This document shows positions 9,178 to 17,542 of a DNA stretch of 64,000 bases, piece after piece (position 1 is the first letter of the stretch; every line of letters begins with the position of its first letter). The stretch comes from Aerococcus sanguinicola (GTDB taxonomy: Bacteria; Bacillota; Bacilli; Lactobacillales; Aerococcaceae), in the NCBI RefSeq assembly GCF_001543145.1, contig NZ_CP014160.1, positions 310,001-374,000 of the forward strand, given 5' to 3'. Below the pieces are notes generated by a model. That model saw only the letters and a list, made by a program, of their open reading frames with translations, was not told the origin of the DNA and did no database searches. The translations under genes and the position numbers were made by a program.

Positions 9178-9206
9178 ATCTTAGTCTAATTTGATCGAAT
9201 TGTCAA
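9178..9206 (-). promoter_or_regulatory. leu operon promoter
   Basis: On the minus strand a perfect -35 TTGACA (9201-9206), a 17-nt spacer and a -10 TAAGAT (9178-9183). It lies about 42 nt upstream of the leader peptide start. Confidence 0.8.
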
Positions 9207-9276
9207 ACTATTATTGCGGAAAAATTAAGTTTTTTTGAAATGATTTTAATCTTTGGCTTGTAAAGCTTTTAGAACG

Positions 9277-9530
9277 GTGCTGATGAGCATACGTTACGCT
9301 TTTGAATTTGGTCCTTGAATTTTAAAGGGTCAAGAACGGCTAACGCCGTTTTGTACTATATCCGTAAGTCGCTTGCGCTCAGATAGCTATACACCACCGG
9401 TTCGAGCCTTGGTCTCTCGCCTAGCAAATCTCAAACGGCTCGTACGGCTAAAAATTAGCCTACTAGCCGTAATTCGCTTTGCTTGCTTAGACGTGGCTAA
9501 GGACCAACTTCAACGCTTCACTCCTGCTCA
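9277..9530 (-). repeat. Family A element, long form
   Basis: Begins GTGCTGATGAGCAT and ends CACTCCTGCTCA. It carries the extra segment of about 70 nt that defines the long form (TCCGTAAGTCGCTTGCGCTC). Orientation is given as + when TGAGCAGG comes first, so this copy is minus. Its GTGC end faces the leu promoter, 70 bp away. Confidence 0.85.
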
Positions 9531-9684
9531 TAAATGCATTGCTGAACAAATTCTAGTTAAAATTTAAATTATGCTAGGAAATGTAGAATGGTTATAAAAA
9601 AGATTGACTTAGAATTCTATGGTTTCCTATTAAAGTGGCCTATTCGTAAATTTTAGAAGTGGCTACTTGCTAAGGAGGCTCTCG

Positions 9685-9889
9685 TTTGAAAGTTGGAGAG
9701 GGACTACTTGCTAACTAGGTCCTCATTTGAAAGTTGGAGAGCGGCTACTTGCTAACTAGACCCTCATTTGAAAGTTGGAGAGCGGCTACTTGCTAACCAG
9801 ACCCTCGTTTGAAAGTTGAAAAGGGACTACTTGCTAACTAGGCCCTCATTTGAAAGTTGAAGAGCTTTAGGGAAGAGAAGCGTCAATTT
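9685..9889. repeat. Family C tandem array, 5 x 41 bp (TTTGAAAGTTG type)
   Basis: Units start at 9685, 9726, 9767, 9808 and 9849, exactly 41 bp apart, with consensus TTTGAAAGTTGGAGAG then GGCTACTTGCTAACTAG and CCCTC. The CCCTC at each joint pairs with GAGnGG or AAGGG about 21 nt later. The last unit decays after about 20 nt. The core TTTGAAAGT is shared with the array at 2663. Confidence 0.85.
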
Positions 9890-9965
9890 AGCACATAAAA
9901 AGGTTGAGACAAAAGCTCAACCTCTCAGCATAATACTAGATTTGTTAAATTTGTAAGGCAGTGGA

Positions 9966-10000
9966 CTTTTCTAAGCTTAGCGCTAGCCTTCGCACCCTGT
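9966..10000 (-). repeat. Family B remnant (stop-proximal end only)
   Basis: Contains AAGCTTAGCGCTAGCCTTCGCACCCT, about 26 nt of the conserved end of a Family B unit, ending right beside the stop codon of the next gene. It is in the same position and orientation as complete units at other loci. Confidence 0.55.
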
Positions 10001-10001
10001 T

Positions 10002-10868
10002 TTAAAATTTTTCATCCCAGAGTTTCATCAGGGCCTGGGTGCCGGCGTCTTCGTAGCCTTTGCTGGCTAGGCGTTGGTAGAAGTCGTAGGCCATTTGGCA
10101 GGCGGGGAGGTCGATTTTCATGCGGTCGGCTTCGGCTAGGGCGATGCCCAGGTCTTTGATGAAGTGTTTGACGAAGAAGCCGGGGCTGTAGTCACCTTTG
10201 ACAATCCGTGGCCCATAGGAGGACAAGGAGAAGTTCCCAGCGGCACCTGAGGATAGGGTGTCAATGACCTGGTTGACACCGAGCCCCGCCGCTTTGGCAT
10301 AAACGAGGGTTTCCATGACCCCTAACATGGTCGCAGCAATCATGATCTGATTAGCCATCTTGGCATGCTGGCCAGCACCTGCTTGGCCGAAGTACTGGAC
10401 GCTGGCACAGAAAGTGTCTAAGACAGGGCGAATTTTATCCGCTGCAGCTTGGTCGCCCGCTAATAGGCAGGTCAAACGTCCCTCGCGTGCCCCGATATCG
10501 CCCCCTGTCACGGGAGCATCCAAGACCTGGATGCCTTTGTCTTGACCAGCTTGGGCTAGTTCCTGGGCTAGGGCCGGCGTTGAGGTGGTCATATCGACAA
10601 AGATCTGCCCCTGGCGCGCCCCCGCAAAGAGGCCCTGGTCACCCAGGTAAACATCCCGCACATCATCGGGATAGCCGACAATGCTTAAGACTAAATCCAC
10701 CTGGCCAGCGAGGGCTTCAGGTGAATCACACCAATGCGCTCCCGAAGCAACTAGGTCATCTGCCTTGGCCTTGGTGCGGTTATAGACAAAGAGCTCATAA
10801 CCTGCTTCAAGGATGTGCCGGGCCATGGACTGTCCCATCACACCCAAACCAATAAATCCAACTTTCAT
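10002..10868 (-). CDS. NAD(P)-dependent beta-hydroxyacid dehydrogenase
   Basis: A 288-residue member of the 3-hydroxyisobutyrate / 2-hydroxy-3-oxopropionate (tartronate semialdehyde) reductase family. It has the N-terminal Rossmann loop KVGFIGLGVMGQSMA, the FVDMTTSTP motif, the substrate signature VLDAPVTGGDIGAREG, and the catalytic Lys in QHAKMANQIMIA. The C-terminal all-alpha domain is complete. It overlaps the preceding acetyltransferase by 4 nt (ATGA), so the two are co-translated. The exact substrate cannot be told from sequence. Confidence 0.88.
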   Translation of the reverse strand: MKVGFIGLGVMGQSMARHILEAGYELFVYNRTKAKADDLVASGAHWCDSPEALAGQVDLVLSIVGYPDDVRDVYLGDQGLFAGARQGQIFVDMTTSTPALAQELAQAGQDKGIQVLDAPVTGGDIGAREGRLTCLLAGDQAAADKIRPVLDTFCASVQYFGQAGAGQHAKMANQIMIAATMLGVMETLVYAKAAGLGVNQVIDTLSSGAAGNFSLSSYGPRIVKGDYSPGFFVKHFIKDLGIALAEADRMKIDLPACQMAYDFYQRLASKGYEDAGTQALMKLWDEKF

Positions 10869-11416
10869 CTGTCATCTTCCTCCCTTTCTTCACCGACCTG
10901 CAGGGGACGTTTGAGGAGCCAGTCACACTGGACTTCCTCGCCCATCACAAAAGCATGCTCGGAGAAACGTTCAAAGTGATATTTCTTATAGAAGGCCTGG
11001 GCCCTCAGATTATGCTCCCAAACCCCCAACCAAATATAGGGGCAGCTCCAGTCTCCAGCCTTAGCCAGGGCAAAATCCATAAGTACCGAACCGAGCCCTC
11101 GCCCCTGGTATCCCGGACGAATATAGAGGCGTTCGACCTCTAGCCAGTCTCGGGCTTGTTCTTCCGACTGCTGGTCGCCGCGATTGATTTTGATATAGCC
11201 CAAGATAGCGTCACCCTCCTTGAGATAATAGAAGGAAGCATCTTTTTGGGACAATTCCTGGGCCAATCGCTCTGGCGCATAAGCGGTCTCTAAGTAAGCC
11301 GTCATATCCTCATCCGAACACGTTCCCTCAAAAGTCGCCAAGTAACACTCGCGGCTCAGTTCAGACAAGTACCCCGCTTCCTCAACAGGGATCGCTTCAA
11401 TAATCAGCTCCGCCAT
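10865..11416 (-). CDS. GNAT family N-acetyltransferase
   Basis: A 183-residue acetyl-CoA-dependent transferase. The acetyl-CoA loop is visible in LYIRPGYQGRGLGSVLMDFAL, followed by IWLGVWEHNLRAQAFYKKYHF, the typical beta5-alpha4 end of the fold. The start at 11416 (MAELIIEAIP) is preferred because GGAGAGGGGGAG precedes it; an upstream start would lie inside that site. The acceptor substrate is unknown. It is translationally coupled to the dehydrogenase downstream. Confidence 0.85.
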   Translation of the reverse strand: MAELIIEAIPVEEAGYLSELSRECYLATFEGTCSDEDMTAYLETAYAPERLAQELSQKDASFYYLKEGDAILGYIKINRGDQQSEEQARDWLEVERLYIRPGYQGRGLGSVLMDFALAKAGDWSCPYIWLGVWEHNLRAQAFYKKYHFERFSEHAFVMGEEVQCDWLLKRPLQVGEEREEDDR

Positions 11417-11481
11417 CCATCTCCCCCTCTCCATAAAGTCTTCTTAATCCTATTGTGGCAGATTGGCCTCTGAAAATAAAG

Positions 11482-11508
11482 AAAAAGCAGCTTCCAGGGC
11501 TGCTTTTT
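11482..11508 (-). terminator. Intrinsic terminator of the DUF937 gene
   Basis: AAAAAGCAGC and GCTGCTTTTT form a 10-bp stem with a 7-nt loop, 16 nt after the stop codon on the minus strand. Confidence 0.85.
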
Positions 11509-11523
11509 CAAAGAATGATACAT

Positions 11524-12231
11524 TTACTTGGTCAGCTTATCAATCAGGCCGCCCAAGAGACCGCCGTCGTCCTCTTGATTCGCTTCTTTCTTAGATGCTT
11601 GGTCCTTTTCATCGACGGTGACATTGTCGATGACCTTACCTAGAAGGCTATCGTCTTCAGTCTGGTTTTCATCTACGGTCACGGCATCGAGGACCCGTTC
11701 TAAGAGACTGCCCCCTTCTTGTTGGCGGGCATGGTCTTCCACTTCACGAGAGACTTGGTCGGCTTCTTGGCCCATATCTTCGGCCGATACATTGTTGGAC
11801 TTCCGGCGGTGGGCCAAGTACATGAGAACCATGGGCGCTAGGACAACCAGGGTCCGCTTAACAGAGGCCGCATCCATATTCAAGGCTTGGGCGATCTTAT
11901 CAATGATCCCTTCTTTCTCATTCTGATCCTTGAAGACATGGTTGAGGATCTTGTCGCCATCCTCCTGGTCCACTTGCTTAGCTGCCTGATCGACGGATTC
12001 GAACTGGTCGGCCTTATCGTGGTCATTTAGGGCCTGGTTGAGCGAGTCAATCCCCGACTGGTCCTGGCTGTTGCGGTTGATCGCCTTCATAATCATCGGC
12101 AAGCCCAGCGTCATAATCTTCCCGAAGTCCGCTGAGGAAACATTGGCTTGCTTGGCTAAGGAGTCATTGGACTGGCCGCCCTGACCCGTCAACATCCCAA
12201 TTAAATTGCCTGCTTGGTCAAATAAACCCAT
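11524..12231 (-). CDS. DUF937 domain protein
   Basis: A 235-residue protein of the DUF937 type, function unknown. The N-terminal 140 residues hold the domain (MGLFDQAGNLIGMLTG, then FGKIMTLGLPMIMKAINRN and LNMDAASVKRTLVVLAPMVLMYLAHRR). The C-terminal 90 residues are highly acidic and carry two similar blocks, LLERVLDAVTVDENQTED and LLGKVIDNVTVDEKDQ, plus a third LLGGLIDKLTK, suggesting internal duplication. The ATG at 12231 is preferred over a GTG three codons earlier, which would lie too close to AAGGGA. Confidence 0.8.
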   Translation of the reverse strand: MGLFDQAGNLIGMLTGQGGQSNDSLAKQANVSSADFGKIMTLGLPMIMKAINRNSQDQSGIDSLNQALNDHDKADQFESVDQAAKQVDQEDGDKILNHVFKDQNEKEGIIDKIAQALNMDAASVKRTLVVLAPMVLMYLAHRRKSNNVSAEDMGQEADQVSREVEDHARQQEGGSLLERVLDAVTVDENQTEDDSLLGKVIDNVTVDEKDQASKKEANQEDDGGLLGGLIDKLTK

Positions 12232-12362
12232 TACACACACGTCCCTTCTTTTTTCTTTTATTATAATTCAAAAAAACAGCCCCCACAAACAAAATGAATC
12301 CCTATTATCAAGTAAAATAATTTTTTCATATTTAATTTGTTTATAGCTTGTTTATCTAAATT

Positions 12363-12545
12363 GCACTAATGAGCATCCGTTACGCTTTGATTGTGATCGT
12401 TAAAAAGCCGTGGCACCGGCTCGAGCCAAGGTCTCTCGCCTAGCGAGCTTCAAACGGCTAGTAACGGCTTAGGCCGACTATCCGTAATTCACATCGCTTG
12501 CTTGGTCACGGCTAACGATCACAATCAAAGCTTCACTACTGCTCA
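12363..12545 (-). repeat. Family A element, short form
   Basis: Begins GCACTAATGAGCATCCG and ends CACTACTGCTCA. The end arms GTGATCGTTA and TAACGATCAC pair exactly, as do AGCCGTGG and TCACGGCT. Its GCAC end faces the DUF937 gene start. Confidence 0.85.
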
Positions 12546-12656
12546 TCTCTAACATATATTGCTAAGTTCAATATTAAAGTTAATTACAAAAAATATGTAA
12601 ATTGGATTTCTTAATTTACATATTCATTTTAATAGGGCCTAGCAAAAAAACATATG

Positions 12657-12702
12657 AAGGACCAGATTCAAAAGCGGAACGCATGCTCACCCGTGCCATT
12701 AA
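12657..12702 (+). repeat. Family A remnant, one end only
   Basis: AGGACCAGATTCAAAAGCGGAACGCATGCTCACC-type sequence, about 45 bp, is the terminal arm of a + oriented element with the rest missing. It lies 60 bp beyond the stop of hpt. Confidence 0.6.
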
Positions 12703-12724
12703 TAGTTAAAATGATGTTTTTCAA

Positions 12725-12754
12725 CAAAAAAGCACCAGGCTTTTACCTGACGCT
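12725..12754 (-). terminator. hpt terminator
   Basis: On the minus strand AGCGTCAGG and CCTGGTGCT form a 9-bp stem (two G-U pairs) followed by TTTTTTG, starting 6 nt after the stop codon. Confidence 0.7.
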
Positions 12755-12760
12755 AAACTC

Positions 12761-13300
12761 CTAACTATAAACTTCTTCTTTGAGAACTGCAATCTGTGGG
12801 TAGTTGCGCAATTGGCCCTTGAAGTCCAAGCCATAGCCCACCACAAACTTATCAGGAATCTCAAAACCAATCCAGTCAGCTTGGAAGTCCTTGGTCCGGC
12901 GAGCGGGTTTGTCTAGGAGAGCTACGGTCTTAATGGAAGCTGCCTGACGACTCTCCAAGACCTGGTAGAGATAGGTCAGGGTCCGTCCAGTATCAATGAT
13001 ATCCTCCACAAAGATGATATGGCGGTCCTTGACCGGCTGGGAGAGGTCCTTGACAATCTTCACCTCACCGGTCGACTCGAAGCCATCCCCATAGCTCGAC
13101 ACATCCATAAAATCAATCTCCAGGAGAATATCCATCTCCTTCATCAGGTCTGCCATAAAGGGCATGCCCCCCTTGAGCACACAGACCAAGAGCGGATTTT
13201 TATCCTGGTAGTCTTGGGCAATTTCCGCTGCCAACCCTTTAATCCGGGCCTGCAGGTCTTCCTTAGAAACTAGAATTTCTTCCATTAATTCATCCATCAT
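12761..13300 (-). CDS. hpt: Hypoxanthine phosphoribosyltransferase
   Basis: Salvages hypoxanthine and guanine to IMP and GMP using PRPP; 179 residues, usual length. The PRPP loop is FVEDIIDTGRTLTYL near residue 100 and the early VLKGGMPFMADLM loop is intact, as is the late DKFVVGYGLDF purine-site motif. Two adjacent ATG codons (13300 and 13297) share GGGAG upstream and cannot be separated. It has its own terminator. Confidence 0.93.
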   Translation of the reverse strand: MMDELMEEILVSKEDLQARIKGLAAEIAQDYQDKNPLLVCVLKGGMPFMADLMKEMDILLEIDFMDVSSYGDGFESTGEVKIVKDLSQPVKDRHIIFVEDIIDTGRTLTYLYQVLESRQAASIKTVALLDKPARRTKDFQADWIGFEIPDKFVVGYGLDFKGQLRNYPQIAVLKEEVYS

Positions 13301-13471
13301 TCGACACTCCCACTTCTGCTTAAAGCTTATACTGAGGCCTCATTTTGAGGCCTGGTTACTCCTATTCTACCAGTAAAGGGCTCAGCTTGGCAATTGGGTA
13401 CCTTACAATCATCCGCCCTTTGTCCAAGCGAGCAAAAGCCTTATAATAGCATTAAAGAAAGGATGATTTAA

Positions 13472-13795
13472 ATGACCCTAATGGACGATATTAACGCTTT
13501 TCGCGACGAAAGAGACTGGCGGCAATTCCACAATGAGAAGGACCTGGCCCTGTCTCTGGTCCTGGAGGCGAGCGAACTCCTGGAGATCTACCAGTGGAAG
13601 AGCGCGGAGGAAGGTAACCAGAACATCGAAGCTATCAAGGATGAACTGGCTGATGTCCTGATCTATGCCTTCATGCTAGCGGACAACTTGGACCTCGACA
13701 TCGAAGAACTCATCCCCCGCAAACTCGCCAAGAATGCCATTAAGTATCCGGTGGACAAGAGCCGGGGACAGAATAAAAAATATACGGAGATTTAG
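13472..13795 (+). CDS. MazG-like nucleotide pyrophosphohydrolase
   Basis: A 107-residue all-alpha NTP pyrophosphatase of the MazG/RS21-C6 type, probably removing aberrant nucleotides. The metal-binding signature is visible as EASELLEIYQW and the ExxDExADV-like IKDELADVLIYAFMLAD. A single domain is present. AAAGGATG lies upstream of the ATG. It is divergent from hpt. Its 3' region carries two Family B hairpins, then a 41-bp dyad array, before the terminator. Confidence 0.85.
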   Translation: MTLMDDINAFRDERDWRQFHNEKDLALSLVLEASELLEIYQWKSAEEGNQNIEAIKDELADVLIYAFMLADNLDLDIEELIPRKLAKNAIKYPVDKSRGQNKKYTEI

Positions 13796-13796
13796 G

Positions 13797-14047
13797 AAGG
13801 GTGTGAGGGAGCGCGGGTAGAAGTGGACCTCTGGAGCAAAGTGTCAGAGAAGACTAAAAGTCTTCGGTGGCGCTTTGTGAAGAGGAGCCACTTCTGCGCG
13901 ACCGAACCCGACTACGAAGGATGTGAGCAGTTGCGCCCAGACTTGAATGACTGGAGCCCAAACGGAAAAGAGCGGCTTTAGCCGATCGTTCCGATTGGGT
14001 GAAGTCACTTCAAGTCTGCAACTGCGAACCAGACTAAGAAGGGGGTG
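13797..14047 (+). repeat. Family B hairpins, 2 tandem units
   Basis: Unit 1 (about 13797-13918) begins 2 nt after the stop codon with AAGGGTGTGAGG and ends GAACCCGACTA. Its stems are GTAGAAGTGG/CCACTTCT, CAAAG/CTTTG and GAAGACT/AGTCTTC. Unit 2 (to about 14047) pairs GCAGTTGC/GCAACTGC, AGACTTGAA/TTCAAGTCT and CCCAA/TTGGG, a different sequence in the same architecture. Confidence 0.85.
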
Positions 14048-14079
14048 GAGGGTGATTATACATACTTAAAAACTGATAA

Positions 14080-14284
14080 CCCCCAAACGGAGCCTGCGAT
14101 TGGGTCTTGGCAAGTCTTGACACACACTCAAGACCTTCGAATGTGTGTTGCGGACGACCAACACACATTCGAGACCTTGGAGTGAGTCTTGCGAGTCCTC
14201 AAGCCACAATGGAGAGCTCCGAATGGCTGTTGGAATGAAGCAAGCCACAAGCAAAGTCGGGGAGTGGGGATTGCTTGTAACTTA
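14080..14284. repeat. Family C tandem array, 5 x 41 bp, different dyad in each unit
   Basis: Unit starts are 14080, 14121, 14162, 14203 and 14244. The arms differ from unit to unit: CCCCAA/TTGGG, CACACA/TGTGTG, a weak CACAC/GTGAG, GCCA/TGGC and ACAAGCAA/TTGCTTGT. The middle of units 2 and 3 is conserved (GAGACCTTGGA-like). The period and arm spacing match the other arrays. Confidence 0.7.
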
Positions 14285-14314
14285 CAATGGTCCCGATCCT
14301 AAAATCCCTATCAT

Positions 14315-14355
14315 AAAAAGCCGGGCGAGTCTTAGGCATGACTCGCCCGGCTTTT
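14315..14355. terminator. Bidirectional terminator between MazG-like and MscS genes
   Basis: AAAAGCCGGGCGAGTC and GACTCGCCCGGCTTTT form a perfect 16-bp stem with an 8-nt loop, with A and T runs on both sides, between two convergent genes. Confidence 0.9.
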
Positions 14356-14393
14356 CTGCCAATCATCCAGGGCTAGACGACTATTGACGCATT

Positions 14394-15278
14394 CTATTCT
14401 TCAAATTTAACCACTTGCATGCTGGTGACTTGGATGCCGCGGTTGCGCAGGTCGAAGTAGAGGGCGTTTTGCATGATCATCTTGTTGACGGCGATCTTAT
14501 CATAAGGAGTGAAGAATTGGATGTAGACATTCATGGACCGGTTGCCGTATTCGATCCGGATCTGGGGCTTGGTCGAGGCCTCTAAACCATCCATCTTCCG
14601 TTTGAAGAGTTTGAGTTCTTCTTCCGTGCACTGTTCGAGGAAGCCTTCGTACTTTTCATAGGCCACCTTGGCGGTAATCTTCTTCACCTTTTCCAAGTCT
14701 TGGCCGTAATCAATAGGCACCATAACATCCACCACCACATAGGGGCTATCATGGTTGTAATTGTAGATGGCATGCTCGAAGATCCAGCGGTTGGGTACCG
14801 AGATGTAGCGGCCGGTATGGGTCCGGGCCTTGGTCATGGTCCCCACTTCAGCGAGGTTAATCTGGAGAAAATCCAGGTCCACCACTTCGCCGGAGACGCC
14901 ATTAATATCGATCACACTGCCCACTTCTAAAGGCGAGCGCAGGATAATATAGAGATAGGCCACCAGGTCCACCACCACATCCCGCGAGGCCAGGGTGAGG
15001 AAGGCCAGGATGATCAGGATGATGACCCCCAGGAGCTTGGCCTGGGAGAACCAGAGGCTGAGGATAAAGATAAAGGCCAAGAAAAAGACAATGAGTCGGC
15101 TGAAGCGGTTAATCCGCTGGGCCAGGTTTTCATTATCCGTTAGTTTAGGTAAGAGCCATTTGAGCCCCTTCATGAGGAAGAAGGTCAACAAGATAGCAGC
15201 CAAGGAATAGAGAGCCTTTTCAATAAAGAGTTCAGAATCGAGTTGGTCACTGTTGAGGTATTCTAAGAAATGGTTCAT
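14394..15278 (-). CDS. Small-conductance mechanosensitive channel (MscS family)
   Basis: A 294-residue membrane channel that releases solutes on osmotic downshift. Three hydrophobic segments lie in the first 130 residues (LYSLAAILLTFFLMKGL, LIVFFLAFIFILSLWF, LLGVIILIILAFLTLAS). The MscS beta domain follows (PLEVGSVIDINGVSGEVVDLDFLQINL) and then a mixed C-terminal domain. I start at 15278 (MNHFLEYLNSD), where AAAGGAGG stands 5 nt upstream, rather than at in-frame ATGs 9 or 22 codons earlier. Confidence 0.88.
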   Translation of the reverse strand: MNHFLEYLNSDQLDSELFIEKALYSLAAILLTFFLMKGLKWLLPKLTDNENLAQRINRFSRLIVFFLAFIFILSLWFSQAKLLGVIILIILAFLTLASRDVVVDLVAYLYIILRSPLEVGSVIDINGVSGEVVDLDFLQINLAEVGTMTKARTHTGRYISVPNRWIFEHAIYNYNHDSPYVVVDVMVPIDYGQDLEKVKKITAKVAYEKYEGFLEQCTEEELKLFKRKMDGLEASTKPQIRIEYGNRSMNVYIQFFTPYDKIAVNKMIMQNALYFDLRNRGIQVTSMQVVKFEE

Positions 15279-15458
15279 AAGCGCCTCCTTTGCTTGTTCA
15301 CTCATTCTAATCTTAGCATAAGTTGGAGTTTTATAAGTAGGCAAAAGGCTAGGAAATTTTTTATCATAATTCTCACGATCTTTTGAGCCTTTTATTTGTT
15401 AAATCAAGCGCTTTATACTAGCATATAGGTATAAGATCTATAAAGGAGGATTTATTAT

Positions 15459-16820
15459 ATGAAAGTTGTTGTTGTTGGGACATCCCATGCAGGTTACGAA
15501 ATGGTTCAAACCTTACTCAAGGCAGACCAAGATATCGAAATCGATCTCTACGAAAGTGGATCGACTATGTCCTTCCTGTCCTGTGGGATCCAGTCTTACT
15601 TAGAAGGCAAGTCCGATCATCTGGATGACCTCCACTATGCGACAGAAGACTCTTACAAGAAACAAGGTATCAATGCCTACACCAATAGCCAAGTGGTTGC
15701 TATTGACAGTGATGCAAAAGAAGTGACTGTTAAAGATGACCAAGGCGAACACCAAGTCAGCTATGACAAGCTCTTCTTAAGTCCAGGGGCTGTTCCGGTT
15801 GAACTCCCTATTGAAGGGACTGACCTCGACCACGTCTACTATCTGCGGGGCCGTGACTGGGCAGACCGCGTCAAAAAACGCATGGCTGAAGCCAAAGAAG
15901 CAGTCGTTGTGGGTGGCGGCTACATTGGGATCGAAGCAGCTGAAGCCTTCACCAAGGCTGGTATTAAGACAACTGTGATCGACAGCCAAGACCGCATCTT
16001 ACCAACTTACCTGGACAAGGAATTCACCGAAGTCCTCGAAGCCCATGCAGCTGATAAAGGGCTCGACTTCCACGGCAATGAATGCGTCCAATCCATCGAA
16101 GGCAAAGATGGCCAAGTTGCCAAAGTGATTACAGACAAGGGTGAATACCCTGCCGACACTGTTCTCTTCGCTGTTGGGGTTAAACCAAACACCGAATGGC
16201 TCAAGGGTACCCTGGAATTGGATGACAAGGGCTTCGTTAAAGTCAACGAATACCTGGAATCCTCTGTGAAAGACATCTATGTTGCCGGTGATGCGACTGA
16301 AATCCCCTTTACCCCAACTGGTAAAGGCAAGGCCATCGCTCTCGCCAGCAATGCCCGCCGCCAAGCCGTTACAGCTGCCCAAAACATCATTGCTGGGGAA
16401 AATAAAGTCAAATCACCTAGCGTCAACGGGACTAGCGGCTTAGCCCTCTTCGACTACCACTTTGCGGCAACGGGGGTTAAGGATTGCGACAAGGCAGAAG
16501 TAGACGGTGAAGTGGAAAGTCAATTCCTACAAATTCCTGTCCTGCCTAAATTTATGAAAGACGACCAAGATGTCTTCATGAAGATCCACTACCGCAAGGA
16601 CGACCACAAATTAGTTGGGGCACAAATCATGTCCACCGTCAACTTAGCACGGGACATCAACACCCTATCCGTTGCCATCTCAGCCGGTTGGACCCTCGAA
16701 GATCTCGCCTTAGCCGACTTCTTCTTCCAACCCGAATACGACAACACCTGGCACTACTTCAACCAAGTCGCCCAAGAAGCACTCGGTCAACGCTTCGGCA
16801 GCGACAAACAATTGTTTTAA
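15459..16820 (+). CDS. nox: NADH oxidase, water-forming type (CoA-disulfide reductase family)
   Basis: A 453-residue FAD enzyme that reoxidises NADH with O2, regenerating NAD+ in aerobic fermentation. The redox-active cysteine is Cys42 in SFLSCGIQSYLEG. FAD- and NAD-binding loops are VVVGTSHAGYE and AVVVGGGYIGIEAAE, followed by the IYVAGDATEI motif. AAAGGAGG lies 9 nt upstream. A single Family B hairpin starts 4 nt after the stop. Water rather than peroxide as product is inferred from resemblance to lactococcal and streptococcal Nox. Confidence 0.93.
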   Translation: MKVVVVGTSHAGYEMVQTLLKADQDIEIDLYESGSTMSFLSCGIQSYLEGKSDHLDDLHYATEDSYKKQGINAYTNSQVVAIDSDAKEVTVKDDQGEHQVSYDKLFLSPGAVPVELPIEGTDLDHVYYLRGRDWADRVKKRMAEAKEAVVVGGGYIGIEAAEAFTKAGIKTTVIDSQDRILPTYLDKEFTEVLEAHAADKGLDFHGNECVQSIEGKDGQVAKVITDKGEYPADTVLFAVGVKPNTEWLKGTLELDDKGFVKVNEYLESSVKDIYVAGDATEIPFTPTGKGKAIALASNARRQAVTAAQNIIAGENKVKSPSVNGTSGLALFDYHFAATGVKDCDKAEVDGEVESQFLQIPVLPKFMKDDQDVFMKIHYRKDDHKLVGAQIMSTVNLARDINTLSVAISAGWTLEDLALADFFFQPEYDNTWHYFNQVAQEALGQRFGSDKQLF

Positions 16821-16823
16821 AAA

Positions 16824-16990
16824 AAGGGTGTGAAGGCTGGCGCTTAGCTTTCGTTCACTGGAACAAGTCACCAGAGCAGTCAAGCAGACTGCGGCGGTGA
16901 CTTGTGAAGTGACACGAAAGCTGCCAGCCTGAACCCGACTACAGGGTATGAGCAAGAGCGCTAAGAAGCTTTTGCCTCTGCAAACCCAAG
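16824..16990 (+). repeat. Family B hairpin, one full unit and one truncated
   Basis: The full unit (to about 16943) begins AAGGGTGTGAAGG and ends CTGAACCCGACTA. Nested stems are GGCTGGC/GCCAGCC, AGCTTTCGT/ACGAAAGCT, CAAGTCACC/GGTGACTTG and GCAGTC/GACTGC. A second unit starts with AGGGTATGAGCAAGAGCGC but has lost its central part. Both lie between the nox stop codon and its terminator. Confidence 0.85.
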
Positions 16991-17005
16991 TAAACAGACC
17001 ACTTT

Positions 17006-17033
17006 AAAGCTAGGCCACCCGCCTAGCTTTTTT
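17006..17033 (+). terminator. nox terminator
   Basis: AAAGCTAGGC and GCCTAGCTTT form a perfect 10-bp stem with a CACCC loop, then TTT. It lies 186 nt after the stop codon, beyond the hairpin element. Confidence 0.85.
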
Positions 17034-17074
17034 GCTTGCTTTTTGTTAGACTAAAGGCAAAAAAGGAGGACCCT

Positions 17075-17440
17075 ATGTCCGAAATTAATGAAGTCACGTC
17101 CTGGATCTTTGACGAAGAAGTGCCTGTTCCAGATGACGTTCAAAAGATGTTAGTGCCAGGTGAAGAAGCCTTCCGCGCCTTTAAAACCATCCGTGATGTG
17201 GCTATCTTTACCAACAAGCGCTTGATTGTCCGCGATAGCCAGGGCCTAACCGGCAAGAAGATTGAAATCTACAGCCTCCCCTACCGGTCCATCAACATGT
17301 GGTCTACGGAAAATGCGGGCCGGCTCGACTTCACTTCTGAAATCGAACTCTGGACCCGGGCAGGCCATATCAAGATCAGCCTCGGCCGCAAGGTAGACGT
17401 CCGCGAATTCGACGACCTCCTCGCCCGCGTTTGTCTCTAA
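17075..17440 (+). CDS. Bacterial PH-domain protein
   Basis: A 121-residue protein made almost wholly of a bacterial pleckstrin-homology-like domain (bPH_1 type): MLVPGEEAFRAFKTIRDVAIFTNKRLIVRD, then YRSINMWSTENAG and WTRAGHIKISLGRKVDVREFDDLLA. The start at 17075 is set by AAAAGGAGGACCCT directly upstream; an earlier in-frame ATG would add 13 unlikely residues. Such proteins usually form rings or bind membranes or partners, but no function is established here. It shares a bidirectional terminator with dhaM. Confidence 0.82.
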   Translation: MSEINEVTSWIFDEEVPVPDDVQKMLVPGEEAFRAFKTIRDVAIFTNKRLIVRDSQGLTGKKIEIYSLPYRSINMWSTENAGRLDFTSEIELWTRAGHIKISLGRKVDVREFDDLLARVCL

Positions 17441-17449
17441 CTGCATAAT

Positions 17450-17494
17450 AAAAAGTGCCGATTCTCTCGATAAAAAGAGAATCGGCACTTTTTA
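17450..17494. terminator. Bidirectional terminator between PH-domain gene and dhaM
   Basis: AAAAAGTGCCGATTCTCT and AGAGAATCGGCACTTTTT form a perfect 18-bp stem with an 8-nt loop; A/T runs on both strands serve the two convergent units. Confidence 0.9.
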
Positions 17495-17542
17495 TTTAGT
17501 AGCTAGCGATTAAAGTTATCGCCTTAGAACGATCTTAAGACC

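Noticed and set aside
14080..14284. CRISPR array
   Set aside because: The 41-bp units have no conserved repeat of 24-36 nt; variable arms and constant loops are the opposite of a CRISPR pattern.
15397..15414. cre box upstream of nox
   Set aside because: TCAAGCGCTTTATA has an AAGCGCTT core but matches the consensus poorly at the ends.
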